From positions 124,001 to 188,000 of the forward strand of contig CAVUIJ010000033.1 of NCBI GenBank assembly GCA_963741505.1: a DNA stretch of 64,000 nucleotides, in the 5' to 3' direction. The translations under genes were made by a program, and so were the position numbers. Source of the DNA: JAKFWF01 sp963741505 (lineage in GTDB: Bacteria > Pseudomonadota > Alphaproteobacteria > Rhizobiales > Hyphomicrobiaceae). How positions within the stretch are numbered: position 1 is the first letter of the stretch; each line of letters opens with the position of its first letter. Below, one piece after another: positions 44,494 to 51,203 of this stretch. The notes under the pieces were generated by a model that worked only from the letters and a program-made list of their open reading frames with translations, was not told where the DNA came from and did not search any database.

Positions 44494-46701
44494 ATGTCGC
44501 AAAACGTCGCCCGTCTGAAGGAGCTGCTATTCGACAGCGAGAGTGCGACCCTGGCCGAACTTCAGGCACGCGTCGCACAGTTGGCGGCGGCCGAGCAAAC
44601 GCACCGGCAGGAAATGGCCCAGTCGCTGACCAGAAAGTTTGAGTCAGCCGTCGCCACCGAAGCCGCCGGCAGGCAACAGCTTGCTGGGCAGGTCGACGGC
44701 TTGTTGCACCGGGCCGGGACCGAGGAACGGTTCCGCACCAGCGTCGCCGACGTACTCGACGGAGCGTTGCGCGAGGCCGAGGTCAAGCGCCATGATCAGC
44801 TGACCCGCGCGGTCGCGCCGCTAGTGGTCAGGACCATCAAGACCGAGCTTCGCAATAGCCAGGATGAGATGGTCGAGGCGCTTTATCCGATCACTGGCCG
44901 GCTGGTCAAAGCTTACATTGCCAGCGCCATGAAGGATCTGATGGATCAGATCAACCGGCGGCTGTCGGGTGGCTCGAACCCCGTCATGCTGCGGTTGCGC
45001 AGCTTGATCACGGGCCGCTCGGTTGCCGAACTGGCACTGGCCGAGGCACAGCGGCTCGAGGTGGTCGAGCTGTTCTTGATTCGGCGCGGCTCCGGCGAAC
45101 TCGTGCAGCACTGGCCGGATGGGCCGCAAGGGCCGGGTGTACCCTCCAACAGTGATATCCACCTCAGCGGTGTGCTGACCGCGATCAACGACTTCGCCGC
45201 CGCCGCACTGAAGGACGATGGCGGCAATCTGCGCTCCTTTTCGCTCGACGATTTCCAGATGTATCTTCGCGGTTCACCGGCATTTCTGCTGGCAGCGAAA
45301 TGCCGCGGCGCGGCGCCGGCAGGTGTCGAAGCGGTGCTCGACGACGAGTTTCTTCGCCTGATCGAGCGCAACGGCCGGGCCTTGTCCGGTACCGCCGACG
45401 GCACTCCGCCCTTGATGCTGGCGCCGCTGGCGCAAAGCCTGGCCGTCAGGCTGGACGAACAGCAGCGCGCGATCGCGGCGGAAGCGGGTCTTGGATTCAA
45501 CCCGCTCAAGGCGCTTGCGTTCGTCGTCGCCGTGCCGCTTGTGCTGTACGCGGGCTGGACGCTCTACACCAATTACGAGACGTCGCAGGTACGCGACTTC
45601 GCCGATCGGACGATCGCCGCGACACCGCAGCTCGCTGGCTACCCGACGCAGCTCGACGTTGGCCCGCGCGGTCGCGAGGTCGCCTTGACCGGTCTCGCGC
45701 CCACCGCCGCTGCCAAGAGTGAGGTCATCAAGCGCCTCCGCGACGGATTGCCGGGTTCCAACGTCGCCGACCGGCTGACCGTGCTGCCCAATTTCGGCGC
45801 CGAGCTCGAGCCGCAGGTCACCAGCGTCCGGCGATCGCTGGCCGGCATCGAGGGTGAAGCCATGCGGGGCTCGATCAGGCGTGCGCTCAATCGGGCGGTA
45901 CGCCGGCTGGACCAGACACTGCCGCATCTGCGCCGGCTCGATCTCGCGCTCGAAGATGCCGGCGCCCGCGCCAAGGCGAAGTCTGCCGGCGGCACCATCG
46001 AGGCGATTGCTTCAGAACTGCGGACGTTGCTGACACGGGCCGGGGCAGGGCCGGTCGACATGTCGCAGATGAGTGCGTTATCGGCACCGATGCACCGACT
46101 TTCCGAGCGCCTGAAGCAGGCGAGCGTAGAACTTTCGACATTGCTCACGCGCGGCTCGTCCGGCCTGGAATTGACGCACGCCGATGCCGAACCGGCAGAT
46201 GCTCTCGAAAGCGCCGAGGAGTTGAGCCTGTCGGCCGAGCAGCTGGCAACGGTCGCCGTCGCGGTTGCCCAGGCGGCCGGGATTAGGCCTGTGGCGCCGC
46301 CGCTGCCAGTGCCTGCCGCACCCTCGGCCCGCGACCGGCTGGAAAAATGGATCAAGACCGGCGCGATCTTCTTTGGCGAGGCTAGCGAGTTCCGCAATGC
46401 TCAGGTGGCGCAGGCCACCCTCAACTCGGCTGCCCGCCTGATCCGCGAAGCAGCCGTTCTGGTCAGGGTGGTCGGCTATACCGACGAGCGCGGCGGGCAG
46501 ACACGCAATTCGCCACTCTCACAGACGCGGGCGCAGCGCGTGGTCGACGCATTGATCGAGCGCGGCGTGCCGCGCCAGCTTCTCGTTGCCATCGGCCGGC
46601 CGACCGGCGCGGATATCAGCTCCGTTGTCGGCCCCCAGAGCCCCAACCGCCGTGTCGAATTCGAAATCGGATTTGACGGCGAGTTGGCCGACCAGCCATG
46701 A
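44494..46701 (+). CDS. OmpA-family protein with cytoplasmic coiled coil, membrane span, BON-like and C-terminal OmpA domains
   Basis: A 735-aa protein. N-terminal ~100 residues are coiled coil (starting after LKELLFDSES). A helical region up to ~340 follows, with conserved blocks LRSLITGRSVAELALAEAQR and FSLDDFQMYLRGSPAFLLAA. A single membrane span comes next (ALAFVVAVPLVLYAGWTLYT). After it is a BON-like segment (PTQLDVGPRGREVALTGLAP), a helical stalk, and a C-terminal OmpA/MotB peptidoglycan-binding domain (VRVVGYTDERGGQ, LSQTRAQRVVDALIERG, then PNRRVEFEI). It lacks an outer-membrane barrel and signal peptide, so the N-terminus is most likely cytoplasmic and the OmpA domain periplasmic. Stop overlaps the GTPase start by 4 bp. 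Confidence 0.85.
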   Translation: MSQNVARLKELLFDSESATLAELQARVAQLAAAEQTHRQEMAQSLTRKFESAVATEAAGRQQLAGQVDGLLHRAGTEERFRTSVADVLDGALREAEVKRHDQLTRAVAPLVVRTIKTELRNSQDEMVEALYPITGRLVKAYIASAMKDLMDQINRRLSGGSNPVMLRLRSLITGRSVAELALAEAQRLEVVELFLIRRGSGELVQHWPDGPQGPGVPSNSDIHLSGVLTAINDFAAAALKDDGGNLRSFSLDDFQMYLRGSPAFLLAAKCRGAAPAGVEAVLDDEFLRLIERNGRALSGTADGTPPLMLAPLAQSLAVRLDEQQRAIAAEAGLGFNPLKALAFVVAVPLVLYAGWTLYTNYETSQVRDFADRTIAATPQLAGYPTQLDVGPRGREVALTGLAPTAAAKSEVIKRLRDGLPGSNVADRLTVLPNFGAELEPQVTSVRRSLAGIEGEAMRGSIRRALNRAVRRLDQTLPHLRRLDLALEDAGARAKAKSAGGTIEAIASELRTLLTRAGAGPVDMSQMSALSAPMHRLSERLKQASVELSTLLTRGSSGLELTHADAEPADALESAEELSLSAEQLATVAVAVAQAAGIRPVAPPLPVPAAPSARDRLEKWIKTGAIFFGEASEFRNAQVAQATLNSAARLIREAAVLVRVVGYTDERGGQTRNSPLSQTRAQRVVDALIERGVPRQLLVAIGRPTGADISSVVGPQSPNRRVEFEIGFDGELADQP

Positions 46702-47201
46702 GGATCGCCAAGATCCTGCTGCTGGGTGACATCGGCGTCGGCAAGACCTCGATTGCCCGACGATTGGTGTTCGACAAATTCGATGGCAGCTACAAAGCCA
46801 CGATCGGCACCGACATCTACCGTTACGAGGTCGTGCCGTCGCCGGTCGAGGGACCGTTCCATTTCGTGGTCTGGGATACCGACGGCAATTTCGGCGAGAC
46901 CATTTTTCGGCACGTCTATGCCAGGCAAGCGGATGCGGCGATGATCGTCTCGGATGCCAGCCGGCCGGCGACGCACGAGCTCACGGCACAATTGGGCAGT
47001 GGTTTCATGGAGGCCTTTCCCGGTCGGGCCGTGACCTATGTCGTCAACAAGCTCGATCTGCTGGCCGACGGCGCGGCGCGGCAATTGCCCGCCGCGATGG
47101 CGAATGCAGGCGTCCCGATCATTTGGACCAGCGCAAAGTCGGGTGACCATGTCCGAGAGGCCTTCCATGCCGCCGCTGCCATCATTGCCCGGCGCAGCTG
47201 A
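46698..47201 (+). CDS. Rab/Ras-like small GTPase
   Basis: A 167-aa stand-alone small GTPase. G1 GDIGVGKTSIARRL, G2 with the invariant Thr in YKATIGTDIYRYEV, G3 FVVWDTDGNFGETIF, G4 VVNKLDLL and G5 WTSAKSG. The overall order is as in eukaryotic Rab/Ras rather than the MglA type. The position after the G3 glycine, Gln in Ras and Rab, is Asn here, which may lower intrinsic GTP hydrolysis. There is no C-terminal prenylation CAAX or Cys pair. Its ATG overlaps the OmpA-like stop, and its 3' end overlaps the kinase gene. Confidence 0.93.
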   Translation: MRIAKILLLGDIGVGKTSIARRLVFDKFDGSYKATIGTDIYRYEVVPSPVEGPFHFVVWDTDGNFGETIFRHVYARQADAAMIVSDASRPATHELTAQLGSGFMEAFPGRAVTYVVNKLDLLADGAARQLPAAMANAGVPIIWTSAKSGDHVREAFHAAAAIIARRS

Positions 47202-48333
47202 CGGGCATTCGGCGATCGCCGCGCTGTCCGAAGCTGTCGAGTTGCTGGCGCGCCACCGGCTGTTCGGCTTGACGTGGCTCGACCGTGATCTCGTGGCACT
47301 TTTCAGTTATGGCGGCCTCGCGGAGTTCGTGCCGATCGGCAGCCGCGTGACCGAAACTGTGCTGCCGCTACTCGGGCTCGACGATGCGTTGCAGGCGCTG
47401 AAACAGACGCCGCAAACGCCTTTCGAGATGCCGAACGTTTCGTTGGCCAACGAGCAGGGCAGCAATCCGCGCCTAAGCATCCTCATCTATTGGATACCGG
47501 AGCGTCAGCAATTCCTGCTGCTCGTGGCCAAGGTGCTATCGACCGGCGAGCTCGAGATCGGGCTTGCGCAGCAGGTGCGCGCGCGCATGATCGCCGAGGC
47601 CGAGCTCGCGCAAAAATCGAAGGCACTGGCCATCGCCAACGAGGAGTTGACTAGGGCCAATCGCGATCTCGCCGAGTTCGCCTACATCATCAGCCACGAC
47701 CTCAAGGCACCGCTCCGGGCGATGCGTTATTTCGTCGACGACCTCGAGCGTGCGCTGGCGGATGGCGGTGATGATCCGAAGGTGCACGCCGGGCAGATCC
47801 GCAGTCAGGCCCGGCGGATGGCCCAGATGCTGACCGACCTGCTCGCCTACTCGAAGATCGGCCGGCAAACCGAGGCGCTTGCTACCGTCGACACCGCAGC
47901 CCTGGTGCAGGGCATTGTCGCCTCGATCCCGAAGCCGCCGGGGATCGACGTCGTCATCGACGGCGACTGGCCGACATTCGAGACCTATGCGGCGCCACTC
48001 GACCTGGTGCTGCGCAACTTGATCGGCAACGCGATTGCCCACCACGATCTTACGCACGGCACGATCCGTGTCACCTGTGGCTCGGCGCCGGACGCCATCG
48101 AGGTCGAGGTTGCCGACGATGGACCCGGAATTCCAAAGGAATGGCATGAGACGATCTTTCTGCCGTTCAAGACAATGCCTGGCAGGCCCGACGCCGAGCA
48201 CAGCGGCATCGGTCTCGCGCTCGTCCGTCGCGCTGCCGAGAGCGTCGGCGCAAGATTGACGCTGACATCTGACCCGACAGTCGCGCGCGGCGCGAAATTT
48301 ACTATCCATTGGCCGGTTGGGCTCAATTCCTAG
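47167..48333 (+). CDS. Soluble histidine kinase
   Basis: A 388-aa kinase without membrane segments. The N-terminal PAS-like sensor (ARHRLFGLTWLDRDLVALFS to IYWIPERQQFLLLVAKVL) is followed by a short coiled coil (KALAIANEELTRANRDLAEF). The H-box YIISHDLKAPLRAMRYF carries the phosphoacceptor His and is of the phytochrome-like HisKA class. The N-box is LRNLIGNAIAHHD, G1 VADDGPGIPKEW and G2 HSGIGLALVRRA. Start taken at ATG 47167 behind GAGAGG; ATG 47149 is possible. The gene overlaps the GTPase gene by 35 bp. A likely input is the GTPase/OmpA module encoded upstream. Confidence 0.9.
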   Translation: MPPLPSLPGAADGHSAIAALSEAVELLARHRLFGLTWLDRDLVALFSYGGLAEFVPIGSRVTETVLPLLGLDDALQALKQTPQTPFEMPNVSLANEQGSNPRLSILIYWIPERQQFLLLVAKVLSTGELEIGLAQQVRARMIAEAELAQKSKALAIANEELTRANRDLAEFAYIISHDLKAPLRAMRYFVDDLERALADGGDDPKVHAGQIRSQARRMAQMLTDLLAYSKIGRQTEALATVDTAALVQGIVASIPKPPGIDVVIDGDWPTFETYAAPLDLVLRNLIGNAIAHHDLTHGTIRVTCGSAPDAIEVEVADDGPGIPKEWHETIFLPFKTMPGRPDAEHSGIGLALVRRAAESVGARLTLTSDPTVARGAKFTIHWPVGLNS

Positions 48334-48425
48334 CTATTCGACGCCGCCGCGGCGGTGACGCCGCATTCGTTTGTGTCGCAGCGGGCTTCCCCTGTATAAG
48401 GGCCTGGAAGTTCAGGAGAGTAGGC

Positions 48426-48908
48426 ATGAGTTCCGGCGGCTCGGGAGCAGGCGGCGATTTCCTTGCGCGCAAGAGCGATGCGACGAAAATCCGTCAATCA
48501 TTGCCGCCGATCGACGACGTGCTGATCGTCGAGGACGAGACATTCGACGCCGATCGGCTGCAGGCCACGCTGCACGTCATGCTCGGCTACGAGCTGACCA
48601 TCCGCCGTGCCTCGACGCTCGGCAGCGCGCTCGATTGCGTCATCGCCCGCAAACCGGGCATCGTCTTTCTCGACGACTATCTGAAGCCGAATGACAATGC
48701 TTCGCACACCATCCCGTTCCTGCAACGGGCCGGCTACGAGGGGCCGATCGTGGTAGTCAGCGGCCAGGTCGACCGGCAACGCCGCGCCCATCTGATGGGC
48801 GCCGGCGCCGCCGACGTCATCCACAAGGACGACCTCGACAGCGTGCGGGTGGCGGAAGCATTGGCACGCGCGTTCAAGACCCGCGAAGGCGGGGCGACCG
48901 CCGGCTGA
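48426..48908 (+). CDS. Single-domain response regulator
   Basis: A 160-aa receiver protein. Acidic pair in DVLIVEDETFDADRL, phosphoacceptor Asp in KPGIVFLDDYLKPND, Thr/Ser switch in GPIVVVSGQVDRQ and conserved Lys in DVIHKDDLDS. There is no output domain. A Gly/Ser-rich N-terminus of about 35 residues precedes the receiver. Start ATG 48426 with AGGAGA upstream. It lies 92 bp after the kinase and is presumably its partner, passing the signal by protein-protein contact. Confidence 0.9.
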   Translation: MSSGGSGAGGDFLARKSDATKIRQSLPPIDDVLIVEDETFDADRLQATLHVMLGYELTIRRASTLGSALDCVIARKPGIVFLDDYLKPNDNASHTIPFLQRAGYEGPIVVVSGQVDRQRRAHLMGAGAADVIHKDDLDSVRVAEALARAFKTREGGATAG

Positions 48909-49050
48909 GCGCCGGTCGGTCGGCTCGCGGCGGCGCTCATGCCATGCCCGAAGTGAAGGTCGGCCATGACTTGCGGCAGTCGACATTCGCTTGCCTCGGC
49001 CGCACCCGATGCCTCACATCTTGGCGCAGATCGATGAGGAGATGCGACAC

Positions 49051-49767
49051 ATGGAACGGCCCGAAATCCTGAGGCGCGAGATCAAGGCGCTGGCATTCGA
49101 CCAGTACGGCACCATCGTCGACATGCAGGGCGGGCTGACCGAGGCGGCCGCACCCTTTCTCAAGAGCAAGGGCTGGAGCGGCAACCCATCGAGCTTCGTC
49201 ACCTGGTGGCGGCGCACCCACTTCGAGAACTCGATGATCGATGCGCTGCTCGATCGCGGCCACACACCCTATCGCCAGATCGGCCACCGGGCGGTCAGCC
49301 ATGTGATGGACCGCTGCGGCATCAAGTACACCCAGGTTGAGGTTGCAGGCCTCGTCGCCGCAATCGAGCGGCTGAAGCCGTTCCCCGATGTCGTCGAAGC
49401 ACTGACGAGGTTGCACGGCGCCAGGTACAAACTCGCGATCCTGTCGAATGGCGACCGCGACATGCTTGAAGCCGCCGGCCCGCACATCGGGTTTGCCTTC
49501 GACCAAGTGATCTCGGTGCAGGAAGCCGGCTATTTCAAGCCGCACTGGCGCACCTACGCCAAGGCCGAGGAGATCATGGGTGTAGATCGCTCGAGCATCC
49601 TGTTCGTCGCCAACCATGCATTCGACTGCATCGGCGCCAAGTCATTTGGCATGCGCACCGCCTTCATCGACCGGCGCAAGCGCCCCTTCGGCGAGACGCC
49701 GCATCAGCCCGACCTGATCGTCGCGAACTTCGCCGAACTGGCCGCGACGCTCGCTCAGCCGCGATAG
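49051..49767 (+). CDS. Haloacid dehalogenase, type II (HAD family)
   Basis: A 238-aa HAD hydrolase of the L-2-haloacid dehalogenase group. Nucleophile Asp in IKALAFDQYGTIVDMQ, motif II Ser in YKLAILSNGDRDML, motif III Lys in VQEAGYFKPHWRTY and the acidic motif IV region SSILFVANHAFDCIGA, where the usual S-N-x-x-D is A-N-H-x-x-D. Start ATG 49051 chosen for GAGGAG at 49036-49041; ATG 49009 would add 14 residues. It probably acts on a halo- or phospho-carboxylate. It converges with, and overlaps by 13 bp, the flavin monooxygenase gene. Confidence 0.87.
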   Translation: MERPEILRREIKALAFDQYGTIVDMQGGLTEAAAPFLKSKGWSGNPSSFVTWWRRTHFENSMIDALLDRGHTPYRQIGHRAVSHVMDRCGIKYTQVEVAGLVAAIERLKPFPDVVEALTRLHGARYKLAILSNGDRDMLEAAGPHIGFAFDQVISVQEAGYFKPHWRTYAKAEEIMGVDRSSILFVANHAFDCIGAKSFGMRTAFIDRRKRPFGETPHQPDLIVANFAELAATLAQPR

Positions 49768-50924
49768 CCGTAGAGCCAGTCGTAGCCGGCCATCACTCGC
49801 TCGCCGGGCATCGCACGCAGCGTCAGGTTGCGCGCCAATGCCAAAGCGCCGTCGAGATGATAAATGCGGCCATTGCGTTCGGCGGTCGCGATCATACGCT
49901 CTCGGCGCGGCCGGCGGGATGCTTCGAATGCCTTGAACGCTTGCCGGTGGTCGGGCGAGGTCCGCAGCAGCTTGGCAACCGCGGCGGCATCTTCCAGCGC
50001 CATCACGCCGCCTTGTGCCAGGAACGGAAAGAACGGTCCGGTGGCATCGCCCAGCAGTGCGACACAGCCGTTCGACCAGCGCGCCAGGCGCGGCGCCGAC
50101 AGCAGCGTCCATTGCCGCCAGGTGTCGGCGCTTCGTAGCAAACTCACCAGTGCCGGCGCGAGGCCGGCGACCTTTGCCAGCACTGCGGCGGCATCAATGC
50201 TGCTGCCCCATCCTTCAGGCGTGGCATGGTCCTCGCTGACCACCACCACTGCGATCTCGCGGCCGGACCGTACCGGGTAGTGCACGACGTGCACATGCGG
50301 CGCGAGCCACAGCGTCACGTCATTGGCGAAGGCGCGCGCCGGCACCGCGTCCGCCGGGATCACCGTACGGGCGGCAACCCGCCCGGCCGGCCGCATCTCG
50401 AGGTCCGATATGGCGAGGCGCCGTACCGTCGAGCCGACACCATCGGCACCGATGAGATAAGGACCCTCCACCTGTCGGCCATCGACGGCCGAGACCGTTA
50501 CGGCCGCTTCGGTCTGGACAAGTTGGGCGACATCGAAACCCATCGAGAATTCGATATGTGGCGCGGCTCGCGCCGTCGCCAGCAAAGCCGCGTGCAGATC
50601 GGCGCGATGGACGGTCCAGTAGGGCGCGCCATGGCGGCCTTCGATCCAGGCTCCGAGCGGCAGCGCGCTGAGGGCGTCGCCGGAGCGGCCATCGCGCACG
50701 CTGATCGCGCGTGGAACGCCGACGCCGCCGGCGAGCCTGTCGGCGACGCCCAATTGCCGCAATATGTGCGTTCCGTTCGGGCCAATCTGGATGCCGGCGC
50801 CCGCTTCCGAGAATTCAGGTCTGCGCTCGAGTATGCGGCTCGCAATGCCGGCTTTCGACAGAGCGAGCGCGGTTGCGAGCCCGCCGATGCCGCCCCCTGC
50901 AATCAGTGCAGGGCGATCGCTCAC
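49755..50924 (-). CDS. FAD-dependent monooxygenase, salicylate-hydroxylase-like
   Basis: A 389-aa class A flavoprotein hydroxylase. The dinucleotide fold is ALIAGGGIGGLATALALSKA, the family segment GAGIQIGPNGTHILRQLGV, the DG motif LIGADGVGSTVRRLA and the flavin-ribityl GD motif VALLGDATGPFFPFLAQGG. The FPFLAQG variant is the salicylate/6-hydroxynicotinate monooxygenase type. It hydroxylates an aromatic acid using NAD(P)H and oxygen. Its start overlaps the stop of the upstream zinc-finger gene by 4 bp. Confidence 0.9.
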   Translation of the reverse strand: MSDRPALIAGGGIGGLATALALSKAGIASRILERRPEFSEAGAGIQIGPNGTHILRQLGVADRLAGGVGVPRAISVRDGRSGDALSALPLGAWIEGRHGAPYWTVHRADLHAALLATARAAPHIEFSMGFDVAQLVQTEAAVTVSAVDGRQVEGPYLIGADGVGSTVRRLAISDLEMRPAGRVAARTVIPADAVPARAFANDVTLWLAPHVHVVHYPVRSGREIAVVVVSEDHATPEGWGSSIDAAAVLAKVAGLAPALVSLLRSADTWRQWTLLSAPRLARWSNGCVALLGDATGPFFPFLAQGGVMALEDAAAVAKLLRTSPDHRQAFKAFEASRRPRRERMIATAERNGRIYHLDGALALARNLTLRAMPGERVMAGYDWLYGYRG

Positions 50925-51163
50925 ACGGCCTCGTCGACGATGCAGCCGGCCGGGTCGCTTTCGGTCGCGGCGAGGCGTGAGTCATGGATGTACAGCGTCG
51001 AGCAGTACGGGCACAGCACTTGGGCGTCGCCACCCATGTCGAGGAAAACGTGCGGGTGGTCGAATGGCGACCGCGCGCCCATGCACTGCAGCTCCTTGAC
51101 GCCGACGAAGATCTTCTCGGCGCCCTTGTCATTGGCGAAATGGGGGACCAGACCGGCTGCCAT
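50921..51163 (-). CDS. Zinc-finger domain protein (NDUFS6-like fold)
   Basis: An 80-aa protein with the conserved block HPHVFLDMGGDAQVLCPYCS. The two cysteines of CPYC plus the His in FDHPHVFL form the zinc site of the zf-CHCC family (PF10276). Widespread in alphaproteobacteria; homologous to a mitochondrial complex I accessory subunit. Its stop overlaps the monooxygenase start. The two may be a chance neighbour pair. Confidence 0.88.
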   Translation of the reverse strand: MAAGLVPHFANDKGAEKIFVGVKELQCMGARSPFDHPHVFLDMGGDAQVLCPYCSTLYIHDSRLAATESDPAGCIVDEAV

Positions 51164-51203
51164 CGGATATTCTCGCTGCCTAACTGCTGTTGCTCAGGAT
51201 CAC

